From NCBI GenBank assembly GCA_903912525.1, contig CAIWHK010000006.1:1-64000 (forward strand): a stretch of DNA of 64,000 nt. Reading direction: 5' to 3'. Shown here piece by piece: positions 23,480 through 36,344 of this stretch. The notes under the pieces were generated by a model. It was not told where the DNA came from and did no database searches. It saw nothing but the letters and a program-made list of their open reading frames with translations. Within the stretch, counting starts at the first letter, position 1. Each line of letters starts with the position of its first letter. A program made the translations under genes and the position numbers. The DNA is from an uncultured bacterium. Its GTDB lineage: Bacteria > Krumholzibacteriota > Krumholzibacteriia > LZORAL124-64-63.

Positions 23480-24670
23480 ATGAGCGAGACGCCGACAACG
23501 AACCAGACGCCGACGAACCAGACGCCGACGAACCAGACGCCGACGAACGGGACGCCGGAACACCGTTCCGCGGCCGACGGCCACGAGGTCGTGCAGCCCC
23601 AAGGGGTCTGCGTGATCATGGCCGGAGGCCGCGGCACGCGTTTCTGGCCCCTGAGCCGCACCGCGCGGCCCAAGCAGTTGTTGCCCCTGTCCTCGGGGCG
23701 CAGCCTGCTGCGCGAGACCTACGATCGCGTGTTGCCGCTGGTCGGCGCCCGGCGCATCCTGATCATCGCGAGCGGTGACCTGGCGCCCGCCATCCGGCTC
23801 GACCTTCCCGATTTGCCTCCCGAACACATCATCATCGAGCCGGTGGGTCGCAATACCGCCCCCTGTGCCGTGTTGGGCATGGGATTGGCACAGCGGCTGG
23901 ACCCGTCGGCGCCGGTGGCCCTGCTGCCGGCCGACCACCACATCCCCGATGGTGCCGCGTTTGCGCGGCAGCTTGCCGACGCGTTCACGCTGGCGGCGAA
24001 CCCCGGGACCGTGGTCACGTTCGGCATCCGCCCGACGCATCCCCACACGGGCTACGGTTACCTTGAGGTAGCCCCGGGCGGCGGCGGCGGGCCGCTGGAC
24101 GGGCTCTGCTTCGTCGAGAAGCCCGACGCCGCCACCGCGACCGGATATGTCGACGGCGGCCGGCACTACTGGAACAGCGGCATCTTCGTCTGGAACCCCG
24201 GCTGGTTCGCGGAGATGGCCGATCGCCACCTGCCCGCGGTGCGGGCCCGGATGGCGGCGTCGGTCGCGGCGTTTGGAACCGCCGGCTTCGCCGCGGCGTT
24301 GGACGCTGCTTACGCCGGTTGCCCCGCCGCGTCGGTCGACCAGGCCATCATGGAGAAGCTGTCCGGCTTCACGGTGCTCCCGGCCACGTTCGCCTGGTCC
24401 GACCTCGGCGACTGGGAGGCCTGGGGCGAACTGGCGGGCGAGACGCCGTCGGACGATGCCTCGTTCGTCGGGCTCGGCGATGTCCTGTCGATCGGCAGCG
24501 CCGGCAACATCGTGCGCGGCGACAAGCGTCTGGTGGCGCTCGTGGGTGTCGACGACCTCGTGGTCGTGGACACGCCCGACGCCCTGTTGATCTGCCGCCG
24601 GGGACAGACCCAGCGGTTGCGTGACGTGATCGAAGAGTTGGAAAAGCGGGGCCGCCGCGACCTCCTGTAG
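23480..24670 (+). CDS. manC: Mannose-1-phosphate guanylyltransferase
   Basis: 396 residues. The nucleotidyltransferase signature VIMAGGRGTRFWPLSR with PKQLL, the EPVGRNTAP motif, LLPADHHI, FVEKPDA, WNSGIFVW and FAWSDLGDWEAW identify a GDP-mannose pyrophosphorylase of the short type without the isomerase domain. It makes GDP-mannose for glycans or glycosyl-lipid donors. The first ~35 residues before the catalytic domain contain four TNQTP/TNGTP pentapeptides from a 15-bp tandem repeat and have no known counterpart in the family. It starts 16 nt after rplI. Confidence 0.93.
   Translation: MSETPTTNQTPTNQTPTNQTPTNGTPEHRSAADGHEVVQPQGVCVIMAGGRGTRFWPLSRTARPKQLLPLSSGRSLLRETYDRVLPLVGARRILIIASGDLAPAIRLDLPDLPPEHIIIEPVGRNTAPCAVLGMGLAQRLDPSAPVALLPADHHIPDGAAFARQLADAFTLAANPGTVVTFGIRPTHPHTGYGYLEVAPGGGGGPLDGLCFVEKPDAATATGYVDGGRHYWNSGIFVWNPGWFAEMADRHLPAVRARMAASVAAFGTAGFAAALDAAYAGCPAASVDQAIMEKLSGFTVLPATFAWSDLGDWEAWGELAGETPSDDASFVGLGDVLSIGSAGNIVRGDKRLVALVGVDDLVVVDTPDALLICRRGQTQRLRDVIEELEKRGRRDLL
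23498..23557 (+). repeat. 15-bp tandem array in the 5' end of manC (4 units)
   Basis: Units of acgaaccagacgccg at 23498, 23513 and 23528 are identical; the fourth at 23543 differs by two bases (TNGTP). Confidence 0.95.
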
Positions 24671-24721
24671 GGAGCCCGCGGCCCGATCGTTTGCACAACC
24701 GAACTGCAAGGAGTCCGTGTC

Positions 24722-26014
24722 ATGGTTCGCGTCCGACGTCCTGTCAGCTTGCGTCCTGTCAGATTGCGTCCTGTCAGCTTGCGTCCCGTGCTGCTGTCTG
24801 TCGTAGCGCTCGTCGTGACCCTCGTCGCCACCGCCGGTTGCCAGCAGCAGCAGCAGACCGGGGCCGGTTTCGGCTGGAAGCCCCTGTTCGGCGACCTGGC
24901 GAAGGACACCTCGCCGGTCCTGGCCCGCGTCGGCGACATCGAGATCACCCAGGCGGACCTTGAGCAGTTCATCGATGAACAGCCCGAGCGCCTGAAGGGC
25001 GACTTCGCCGGCCCGGAGGGCGAACGCGTGGCGCTTCGCCGCATGATCGAGCAATCGCTGATGGTGCTGGGCGCGGTGGACCGCAAGCTGTACAACGACC
25101 CGCTGGTCGCCCGCTCGCTCGTGATGCAGCGGCGCCTGACGCTGGACAAGGCCATGCGGCAGTTCGGCCTGCTGAAGGACGCCAAACCGTCCGAAGCCCA
25201 GATGAAGGAATACTACGAGAGCAACATCAGCCGCTACCACCAGCAAGGCCTGGTGCGCGCGCGCCATATCGAACTGGCGACGAAAGCGGACGCCGATCGC
25301 GCCTGGGCGCGGTTGCAGAAGGGTGTGGCGTCGAAGGACCGCGCCGACGACTGGGAGCATGTCTGCGAGGACTTCTCGATCAACGAGAAGACGAAAAAAC
25401 TGTCCGGTGACGCCGGCTGGATGGGCGACGGCACCGCGGTGCCGCTGCTCGACGACGGGATGGGATTCTCGAAGGCCGTCTTCAACATGCCGATCGGTTT
25501 CAACCCGCCGATCAGGATCGGTGACCGCTGGCACATCGTGCAGATCTCGCACCGTGAGTTCGAGCGCAACTCGTCGTTCGACGAGGCGAAGGACGCCATC
25601 CGGAACGAGATGCTGCCCGGCTTCCAGGACGCCGTCATCAAGGACTACCTGAAGACCGCGCGCGCCAAGTACGGCGTCAAGACCGAAGGCCGGTTCGCGC
25701 CGGGCGAAGGCATGACGCCCGAGCAGCTCTTCGAGCGCGCCAAGCTGAACAAGGACGTGCTTCGCCGCATCGACATGCTGACCATGCTGGCGGACGATTT
25801 CCCCGAGTCCGATCGCGCCGACGATGCCCTGTTCCTGGCCGGCAATGCCGCAATCGAGAATCTCGAGGACGTCTCGGTCGGCCAACGCATCCTGATGCGG
25901 CTGGTGGCTGAGTATCCGAAGAGCGAACTCGTCGCTGATGCCCAGTTCATCATCGACAACGTCAATGACCCCAAGTTCCGGAACCCGACTTCGATCGAGG
26001 ACCTCAAGCGCTGA
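24722..26014 (+). CDS. Parvulin-type peptidyl-prolyl isomerase lipoprotein (PpiC/SurA-like)
   Basis: 430 residues. A basic N-terminus with repeated RPVSL/RPVRL precedes a hydrophobic segment (LLSVVALVVTLVATAG) and Cys40 of a lipobox-like TAGC, so an exported lipoprotein is likely. Residues ~60-160 form a SurA-like N-domain with VLARVGDIEITQADLEQFI. Residues ~165-285 are a parvulin domain (VRARHIELATKADADRAWARLQ, ..LSGDAGWMGDG, ..RIGDRWHIVQISHRE). The C-terminal helices (ADDFPESDRADDALFLAGNAAI...) look TPR-like. It may assist outer-membrane protein folding. Confidence 0.85.
   Translation: MVRVRRPVSLRPVRLRPVSLRPVLLSVVALVVTLVATAGCQQQQQTGAGFGWKPLFGDLAKDTSPVLARVGDIEITQADLEQFIDEQPERLKGDFAGPEGERVALRRMIEQSLMVLGAVDRKLYNDPLVARSLVMQRRLTLDKAMRQFGLLKDAKPSEAQMKEYYESNISRYHQQGLVRARHIELATKADADRAWARLQKGVASKDRADDWEHVCEDFSINEKTKKLSGDAGWMGDGTAVPLLDDGMGFSKAVFNMPIGFNPPIRIGDRWHIVQISHREFERNSSFDEAKDAIRNEMLPGFQDAVIKDYLKTARAKYGVKTEGRFAPGEGMTPEQLFERAKLNKDVLRRIDMLTMLADDFPESDRADDALFLAGNAAIENLEDVSVGQRILMRLVAEYPKSELVADAQFIIDNVNDPKFRNPTSIEDLKR
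24737..24790 (+). repeat. 15-bp tandem array in the 5' end of the parvulin gene
   Basis: Units of cgtcctgtcagcttg at 24737, 24752 and 24767 (the middle one with one change) plus a partial fourth at 24782 encode the basic n-region of the signal peptide (RPVSL/RPVRL). Confidence 0.93.
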
Positions 26015-26030
26015 CGAACGGGAGGCGGCC

Positions 26031-27890
26031 ATGACCGGGTTCGCAGCTTGCATCACGGGCCGACATCGTCGGCTGGCGGCGATGTTGCTCATGGTCATGG
26101 CCGTTGCCTGCGCGGTCCCGGCTCGCGCGGGCGATGGGCTGAAGAAACCGGACCTCGAGCAGGCGCGGCGTCTGTACGCGCAGCTCAAGGCCGCGAGCGA
26201 GGAGCAGCGTGCGCGCCAGACCCTGGAACTGGCGGGCACGCTGCTCGACTACTACCCGGCCTTCGACCGCAACGACGAAGTGCTGGTCCTGGCGATGGAA
26301 GCCGCCGCGAAGCTGAAGGACCTGCGGCAGTCCCTGTCGCTGGCCGACGAAATGCTGGCCCGGCATCCGGGCAGCCCGCTGGTCGATGGCGCGCTCGAAC
26401 GCGCGGCGTCGATCGCGGTGGCCGGCGGCGACTCGCTGCGGGCCGCGCACTACCGCCTGCTGTACTACGATCGTGATCCCGCCCGCGGCCAGCGCGACGA
26501 CGGCGTGCCGCGGTGCGCCTCGCTGATGGAGAAGCTGTCGGCCGGCCAGCTGGCCGACCTCGTCGTGTTCCATCCCGGCAGCGCGCTCGTGCCCTACCTG
26601 CAGTGCCAGCGCGTGCGCCGGCTCGTCGATGCCGACCGCCTGGCGGATGCGCGAACGGTTGCGGCCGAAGTGGAGGCCACGTCGCCGGGGGACCGGTGGA
26701 CGGTGGAAGCCCTGCGATTGCTCGGGGTCGCCCAGCCGGGTGACATCGCGGCCCAGCGCGAGCCGGAAGGGCCGGTGCGCAGGTCCCAGGTCGGCGTGCT
26801 GTGCCCGCAGTCGGGCGACTACGCCGCGCTCGGCGGCGCGTTCCTCGCGGCGGCCCGCATGGCGGTGGCCGACGCCAACAAGGAATCGAAGCGCGAGTTC
26901 ACGCTCGTCGTGGAGGATACCGGCGGCGACCCGGTCTCCGGCGCGCTGGCGGCCCGCCGCCTGTGTGCCGAGCGGGGCACCATCGTCCTGTTCGGCGACC
27001 TGCTGAGCGACCCGACGACGGCGGCCGCCGTGGTGGCCGGGCAGTTCGGCACGCCTTTGGTCTCGCCGACGGCGACCAACGACCGCATCTGGGAGATCGG
27101 CCCGAACATCTTCCAGACCAACCTGACCGCGCTGTATGAACCGCGCCTGCTGGCGCGCCTGGCCGATACGGTGTTGCTGAAATCCACCTATGCCGTGCTG
27201 TATCCCGACGAGCCCGAAGGTCGGCGCCATGCGGACGCGTTCCACCTCGAGGTGGAGCGGCTGGGTGGCAGGATCGTGGCGCAGGTGGCGATGGATCCGG
27301 CGGCGACCGATTTCCAGGCCGCGCTCCAGGCGGTGCGCAAGGCCAGGCCGGAGGTCGTGTTCGTGCCCGCCGGTGTGGACCTCATGGTGCTGCTGGCGCC
27401 GCAACTGGACCTGCTCGGCGCCGGAGCGCTCGTCATGGGACTGAGCACGTGGAACAGCCCGCTGCTTCTCGAGCGCGTGGGGCCGTCGCTCGAAGGCGCC
27501 ATCTTTCCGCACGATTACCCGCTGTATCCGCCGGCGTGGCAGGAGGCGTTTGCGGCGACCTGGCAACCGGACCCCGCCAATCCCGAAGCGGACCAGTTGG
27601 CACTGCGCGCCTACCAGTCGATGCGCATGCTGCTCGACACGATGTCCGAGAGCGGCGCCCGCACGCGTGCGGGACTGGCCGAGGCCCTGCGCCGGCGGCT
27701 CTCGCGCGAGGAACTTGACGTGTCCGGTCCCGAGTCCTTCGCCGGCACCGTGCGTGTCGTGCGCGAAGGGCAGGCGACGCCGTTCCCGGCGGCCCTGTAT
27801 GCCGCAGGGTGGGCGGCGGGCCAGTCCGTGCCCCCTCCGCCGGCCGCAGCTGCCGCCGACGCCCCGAAGCCCGCCGGCGGTGGCCACTGA
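26031..27890 (+). CDS. Exported TPR plus periplasmic-binding-fold protein (LpoA/LivJ-like)
   Basis: 619 residues. A signal peptide (HRRLAAMLLMVMAVACAVPARA) precedes helical repeats of TPR type to about residue 240. A type 1 periplasmic-binding fold follows: VGVLCPQSGDYAALGGAFLAAARMAVADAN, LVVEDTGGDPVSGALAARRLC, PLVSPTATND and ...EVVFVPAGVDLMVLLAPQLDLLG. This TPR-plus-Peripla_BP_6 arrangement resembles LpoA-like proteins and branched-chain amino-acid receptors, but no permease genes are near, so transport is not implied. GGGAGG precedes the ATG. It is probably cotranscribed with the parvulin lipoprotein. Confidence 0.78.
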   Translation: MTGFAACITGRHRRLAAMLLMVMAVACAVPARAGDGLKKPDLEQARRLYAQLKAASEEQRARQTLELAGTLLDYYPAFDRNDEVLVLAMEAAAKLKDLRQSLSLADEMLARHPGSPLVDGALERAASIAVAGGDSLRAAHYRLLYYDRDPARGQRDDGVPRCASLMEKLSAGQLADLVVFHPGSALVPYLQCQRVRRLVDADRLADARTVAAEVEATSPGDRWTVEALRLLGVAQPGDIAAQREPEGPVRRSQVGVLCPQSGDYAALGGAFLAAARMAVADANKESKREFTLVVEDTGGDPVSGALAARRLCAERGTIVLFGDLLSDPTTAAAVVAGQFGTPLVSPTATNDRIWEIGPNIFQTNLTALYEPRLLARLADTVLLKSTYAVLYPDEPEGRRHADAFHLEVERLGGRIVAQVAMDPAATDFQAALQAVRKARPEVVFVPAGVDLMVLLAPQLDLLGAGALVMGLSTWNSPLLLERVGPSLEGAIFPHDYPLYPPAWQEAFAATWQPDPANPEADQLALRAYQSMRMLLDTMSESGARTRAGLAEALRRRLSREELDVSGPESFAGTVRVVREGQATPFPAALYAAGWAAGQSVPPPPAAAAADAPKPAGGGH

Positions 27891-27893
27891 GTC

Positions 27894-27912
27894 CCGGCGC
27901 GAGCGGCGCCGG
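27894..27912 (+). terminator. Hairpin after the periplasmic-binding-fold gene
   Basis: Perfect 7-bp stem CCGGCGC / GCGCCGG with a GAGCG loop, 4 nt after the stop. No T-run follows, so its terminator role is uncertain. Confidence 0.45.
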
Positions 27913-27949
27913 ACTGGCTGGGGACCTCGGCCGACCCGGGGCCGCCGTC

Positions 27950-27978
27950 TGGACAACCGCGCCCGCATCTGGTACTTT
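27950..27978 (+). promoter_or_regulatory. Promoter upstream of selA
   Basis: TGGACA (27950-27955), 17-nt spacer, TACTTT (27973-27978), about 105 nt before the selA start. Confidence 0.5.
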
Positions 27979-28088
27979 GGCCCCCACGGAATTTCGCCCC
28001 TGACCGGCGCACCGGGCCGCCTCCGAGCGGCCCTATTGCTATCGTCGGCGGCTGCTCCCATTGCCCGGCACAAGGATGCGTGTCCCCG

Positions 28089-29528
28089 ATGTCCGACCTC
28101 CAGTCCCGTCTGCGGGAAATCCCCCAGGTTAGTGCCGTATTGGAAGATGCGCGCCTGGCGGACTTGCTGGCGGGACGTCGGCGTGGCTGGGCCGGTCGTA
28201 TCGTCCAGGACGAGGTGGACCGGTTGCGGAGCCGCCTGCGGGAGGACGCCGGAGGCCCTGCCGACCGGGCTGCCCTGCACGAGCAGCTGGTCGCCGCGGT
28301 CCGGGAGCGGTGCGGGCGCCTGCTGAGGCCGGCGTGGACCCGTGTGCTCAACGCGACCGGGGTCGTGATCCACACGAACCTGGGACGGGCCAACCTGCCG
28401 GCGGGGGCGGCCGACGCCGCCCGCACGGTGGCCACGCGGTACAGCGACCTGGAGATGGACCTGGTCAGTGGCCAGCGCGGCCATCGCGGACGCCTGGTGG
28501 AACAGAAGGCTGCCTTGCTGGCCGGGGCTGCCGATGCGCTCGTGGTCAACAACAACGCCGCCGCTTTGTGGTTGGCGGTGCGCTACCTGGCCAAGGGCGG
28601 GCCGGTGGTGCTCTCGCGCGGAGAGGTCGTGGCGATCGGTGGTTCGTTCCGGTTGCATGAGATCATCGCCGAGACGGGCAGCGCGCTGATCGAGGTCGGC
28701 ACCACAAATCGCACGACGCTCGCCGATTACGAGCGCGCCCTGGTTCCCGGCGCCGTCGTGCTGAAGGTGCATCGCAGCAACTTCGCTCTGGAGGGCTTCA
28801 CGGCGGAGACGTCGCTGGCCGACCTGGCCGCTCTTTGCGCCCGCACCGGCTGCCCGTTGGTGTACGATGCGGGAAGCGGGTTGCTGGTGTCGCCCACGGA
28901 CCTGCGCCTGCCGGCGGGCGAGTCCCTGCTGGCCGAAGATGTGGCCACCGGTTGCGACCTGGTGACCTGCAGCGGCGACAAGCTGCTGGGCGGTTGTCAG
29001 GCCGGGCTGATCCTGGGCCGCGCCGACCATGTCGCGGGCCTGCGTGAGCACCCGTTGCGGCGTGCGGTGCGTGTGGACAAGATGACGCTGGCCGCGCTCG
29101 ACGGCGTGCTCACGGCGTACCTCGAGGCGACGGGCCTGCCCGCCCTGCCGGCACTGGCGGCGCTGGCGGCCGACCCGGCGGTCCTGCAGGAACGCGCCGA
29201 GCGCCTGGCCGTCGCGCTGGCCGCAAACGCGCCGCAGGAGTGGCTGGTGTCCGTCGTTGCGGACGTCTCGAGTGTCGGCGGCGGTTCCTACGCGACCGCC
29301 GGCATGGAGACGCGACTGGTGGTTCTGGACGGCCCGCGGGCCGGTCTGGAGGCGTGCCACCAGCACCTGCGACGGCAGGATCCGGCTGTCGTCGTGCGCC
29401 TGAACCAATCGGGGCTCGCGGTCGACCCGCGGACGCTCGCGGCCGATGAGGAAACATTACTGGTCGATGCCTTCGTCTGCGCCTGGTCCGCAGCCGCGAC
29501 GAAGGCCAAGGTGGTGACCCGTGGCTGA
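28089..29528 (+). CDS. selA: L-seryl-tRNA(Sec) selenium transferase
   Basis: 479 residues, normal SelA length. SelA is a PLP enzyme converting Ser-tRNA(Sec) to Sec-tRNA(Sec). Seen are the N-terminal four-helix region (LREIPQVSAVLED), LNATGVVIHTNLGRANLP, the VVNNNAAALWL turn, VGTTNRT, VYDAGSGLL and the PLP lysine K298 in SGDKLLGGCQAGLI. In most family members this loop reads GGPQAG; here Cys replaces Pro. An in-frame GTG at 28080 is an alternative start. selB, selD and tRNA-Sec are not in the window. Confidence 0.9.
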   Translation: MSDLQSRLREIPQVSAVLEDARLADLLAGRRRGWAGRIVQDEVDRLRSRLREDAGGPADRAALHEQLVAAVRERCGRLLRPAWTRVLNATGVVIHTNLGRANLPAGAADAARTVATRYSDLEMDLVSGQRGHRGRLVEQKAALLAGAADALVVNNNAAALWLAVRYLAKGGPVVLSRGEVVAIGGSFRLHEIIAETGSALIEVGTTNRTTLADYERALVPGAVVLKVHRSNFALEGFTAETSLADLAALCARTGCPLVYDAGSGLLVSPTDLRLPAGESLLAEDVATGCDLVTCSGDKLLGGCQAGLILGRADHVAGLREHPLRRAVRVDKMTLAALDGVLTAYLEATGLPALPALAALAADPAVLQERAERLAVALAANAPQEWLVSVVADVSSVGGGSYATAGMETRLVVLDGPRAGLEACHQHLRRQDPAVVVRLNQSGLAVDPRTLAADEETLLVDAFVCAWSAAATKAKVVTRG

Positions 29529-31347
29529 ACGCACGCACCTCGAAGGACTGCCTCTGTTCGCGGCCGGCCATGCCGCCGGTTCGTTGCGTCTGGAGGCGGG
29601 TGCGGGATTCTGGCCGGCCGTCGAGCAACTGGCCACCGGCGATGCTGTTGCCGGGCAATTGGACGAGTTGCTGGCCGGGGCCACGTCGCCGCGCACCTGG
29701 CTGGTGCTGCACGAACCCGGTGAACCGCAGCTGAGCTGCGTCGCTGCGCTCATGCTCGCGCGCGCCCTCGCGTCGCGTGGGCAGAACGTGATGGTGCTCG
29801 ACATCGACGAGGACGAGGCCGCGCTGACGCGCTGGACCGGCCGTGAGGAGACCGAAGGCTGGATCGACGTGGCGCGTTTCGGCGCCTCGGTGCTGGGCGC
29901 CGGCATCGCGCTGCCCTTCCGCGGCGGCCGGGGCACGTTGCTGGGCGTGGGTTCGTTCCGCCCCACGGACGCGACGGAAGGCGAGATCGTCTCGCTGATC
30001 GGCCGCCTGCGGCACCAGGGCGACGACATCGTGCTGGTCGGAGCCGTCGGGCCCGCAGTGGTTCCCTGGGCGAAACTGGCGTCGCGGCGGGTGCTGTGCT
30101 GGGATCCGGGCGTGCGTCCGGCAGGCGAGTTGCCCAAGGTGCGCCGCCCGTTCGAAGCGAATGGCGTCCCGCTGACCGGGCTGCTGGCTTTCGGGGACGT
30201 GGTTTTGCCCGTGGCCGTCGAAACGACGCCCGAGGCGGTCGACGTCGTTGCTCCGGTGGCCTCGACCGACGGGACTCTTGCGGATGACACGGTGGCCGCG
30301 ATGCCGGTCGCCGAGGTCGCTGAAGATGTCGACACGGTCGATCACGTCGATCACGTCGATGATGTCGATGATGTCGATGAGGCGGAGCCGGCTGTCGACG
30401 AAGTTGATGTTGCCGAGTTCGCTGGGCTCACCGACGACGATGATCCCGCGGAAGCTGATGCGCCCGACGAGCCGCTGGTCGTCACCCATGGCGCCTCCGC
30501 TCCGCCTGCGCCCGCGATGGTGGCGTCTGCAGAGGCTGCGCGCCCACTGCCGCCGCAGCCGGCCTACGGACATGATGCCGACCTCGGCCTGGGCGTCGAT
30601 GGCGAAGCGCCGCGCGGGACACCGCGCGTGTTCTGGCTGGCCACCGGCGTGTTCGTGGTGGCCCTGCTGGCCGTCGCCTGGTACTGGTCCGAGTACGTGC
30701 GCGTGCCGCCCGGAGGTTACTTCTCGCCCGTGGCGACGCATGAGGATTCGCTGCGAGAACACGCATCCGTCGTCGCTGCCGGTGAACATCAGGTTGCGGA
30801 GGCGGGCGGATTGACGTCGATCGACGACTCGCTGTCGGACGTCCGCAAGGCCGCAACGCCGACCACGGCGCCGACCACGGCGCCGGCCACGACGCCGGCC
30901 GCGACGCCGACCACATCGCCGACCACGGCGCCGGCCACGACGCCAGCGACAGCCCCGACCGGGACGCCGACCTCGGCGCCCGTCACTGGCGCAGCGCCTG
31001 CGGGTGCGCCGGTGACGACCCCCCCGGCGGCCAGCCAGGCGGCGTCTGCCGCGTCCGTGCCCGCGCTGTTCGACAAGGCAGCTTACGAAGTGCCGGTCGG
31101 GCAGGCTGGTTGGGCCCTGCACGTGTATTCGGTGCCCGACAGCGCAGGCGCCGTGAAGGAATGCGCGGGACTCGAGCGCGCCGGCTTCCGGGCCGCGGTG
31201 CGCATCGTCGAGATCAAGGAAAAGGGCGGCCGTTGGTGGCGGATCTACGTCGGCAGCTTCCCGTCGAGGAAGGCCGCGCTGGCGGCAATGCCCGCGCTGC
31301 GGGATAAGCTCAAGACGGACTGGGCCGAACCGGCCCCCATGAAATAG
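29521..31347 (+). CDS. SPOR-domain membrane protein with a degenerate ParA/BY-kinase-like N-terminal domain
   Basis: 608 residues. Residues ~55-200 resemble a CpsD/MinD-type ATPase (..LVLHEPGEPQLSCVAALMLARAL, VMVLDIDED), but the Walker A glycine-lysine is gone (GEPQLSC at 67-73). Then come an acidic linker with DHVD/DDVD repeats, one transmembrane helix (FWLATGVFVVALLAVAWYW, ~residue 375-395), a Thr/Pro/Ala-rich stretch and a C-terminal SPOR domain (GWALHVYSVPDSAGAVKECAGLERAGF...WWRIYVGSFPSRKAALA). SPOR domains bind denuded peptidoglycan at division sites. The GTG start overlaps selA by 8 nt; smc follows. Confidence 0.78.
   Translation: MAERTHLEGLPLFAAGHAAGSLRLEAGAGFWPAVEQLATGDAVAGQLDELLAGATSPRTWLVLHEPGEPQLSCVAALMLARALASRGQNVMVLDIDEDEAALTRWTGREETEGWIDVARFGASVLGAGIALPFRGGRGTLLGVGSFRPTDATEGEIVSLIGRLRHQGDDIVLVGAVGPAVVPWAKLASRRVLCWDPGVRPAGELPKVRRPFEANGVPLTGLLAFGDVVLPVAVETTPEAVDVVAPVASTDGTLADDTVAAMPVAEVAEDVDTVDHVDHVDDVDDVDEAEPAVDEVDVAEFAGLTDDDDPAEADAPDEPLVVTHGASAPPAPAMVASAEAARPLPPQPAYGHDADLGLGVDGEAPRGTPRVFWLATGVFVVALLAVAWYWSEYVRVPPGGYFSPVATHEDSLREHASVVAAGEHQVAEAGGLTSIDDSLSDVRKAATPTTAPTTAPATTPAATPTTSPTTAPATTPATAPTGTPTSAPVTGAAPAGAPVTTPPAASQAASAASVPALFDKAAYEVPVGQAGWALHVYSVPDSAGAVKECAGLERAGFRAAVRIVEIKEKGGRWWRIYVGSFPSRKAALAAMPALRDKLKTDWAEPAPMK
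30337..30381 (+). repeat. 9-bp tandem array (gtcgatcac/gtcgatgat) in the SPOR gene
   Basis: Five units of nine bases encode V-D-H/V-D-D triplets in the acidic linker. A second, less regular array of accacggcgccg type encodes the Thr/Ala/Pro stretch around 30856-30960. Confidence 0.9.
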
Positions 31348-31357
31348 CGGCCTGACT

Positions 31358-31382
31358 GCGGCCGGACTGTGCGTCCGGCCGC
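31358..31382 (+). terminator. Strong hairpin between the SPOR gene and smc
   Basis: Perfect 10-bp stem GCGGCCGGAC / GTCCGGCCGC with a TGTGC loop, 10 nt after the stop. There is no T-tract, so it may be a U-less terminator or only a stable RNA end. Confidence 0.55.
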
Positions 31383-31440
31383 AGGCGGTCCAGGCATCAC
31401 CGCATCACGTATACCGCGCCCGGCGCGGAAAGGTAACCTC

Positions 31441-35285
<3,845 letters not shown>

Positions 35286-35289
<4 letters not shown>

Positions 35290-36344
35290 TCAAGGGGGTC
35301 CTCGACCGTTTCAAGAGCGGCCTGAAGAAGACGCGCGACGGTTTTGTCGGCAAACTCCAGAGCCTGTTCGGCGGGCGTATTCGCCTGGACCAGGAGACCC
35401 TCGATCGCATCGAGGAACTGCTGATCAGCGCGGACATGGGCGTGGCCTCATCCGTGGCCATCACGCGCAACATCGAGAAGCGGCTGAAGGATGAGGGCGG
35501 CGAGGCCACCCTCGAGTCGGTGCTCGACGTGATTCGCGCTGACGTGCTCAACATCCTCAACACGGCCACGCCGCGCCTGCGGCCCGTCAGCTGGGACGAT
35601 GCGGGCGATGCCCCGAAGGCGAAGAGAAAGCCGCACCAGCCGGCGCCCGTGGCCCCGGCGCCCGTGGAGGCGAAGGGTCCGCGCGTGATCTTCGTCGTGG
35701 GTGTCAACGGCACCGGCAAGACGACGACCATCGCCAAGTTGGCGCATCGGCTCAAGAGCGAGGGGAACTCGGTGCTCCTGGCCGCGGGTGACACCTTCCG
35801 CGCCGCGGCCGTCGAGCAGCTGGCGGTGTGGGCCGGGCGTATCGGTGTCGAGTGCATCAGCCAGGGGCAGAACGCCGACCCGGCGGCCGTGGCCTTCGAC
35901 GCGCTGAGCGCGGCCGAGGCGCGCGGCGTGGATATCGTCATCATCGATACTGCCGGTCGCCTGCACACCAAGACGAACCTGATGGACGAGCTCGGCAAGG
36001 TTGCTCGCGTCATCCGCCGCAAGACCGGGCGCGATCCCGAGACGCTGCTGGTGGTCGACGCCAACACCGGCCAGAACGGCCTGCAGCAGGCGCGCGTGTT
36101 CGCCGAGACCATCCCCGTCGACGGCCTGGTGCTGACCAAGCTGGACGGCACGGCCAAGGGCGGCATCGTCGTGGCCATCGCCGAGACCCTCGGTCTGCCG
36201 GTCAAGTGGGTGGGCATGGGCGAGACGGTGGACGATCTGGCCGCCTTCGATCCGCAGGTCTTCGTCGAGGCCCTGTTCGCCGACTGGTCGGGCGAAAGCG
36301 CCGCCGGGGCCCTGCGGGACGATGATGCGCCGACCGCGCGGTAA
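35286..36344 (+). CDS. ftsY: Signal recognition particle receptor FtsY
   Basis: 352 residues, with a short N-terminus and no acidic A domain. The NG domain begins near residue 15. G1 is GVNGTGKTTT from residue 139, followed by DTFRAAAVEQL, DTAGRLHTKTNLMDEL, VDANTGQN, TKLDGTAKGG and GMGETVDDLAAFDP. FtsY receives ribosome-SRP complexes at the membrane. It overlaps smc by GTGA, and the smc-ftsY pairing is common in Firmicutes and other phyla. Confidence 0.97.

Noticed and set aside
26004-29408. 1134-codon minus-strand frame opposite the binding-fold gene and selA
   Set aside because: Covers SelA catalytic motifs on the other strand; no own motifs; expected from G+C-rich codon use.
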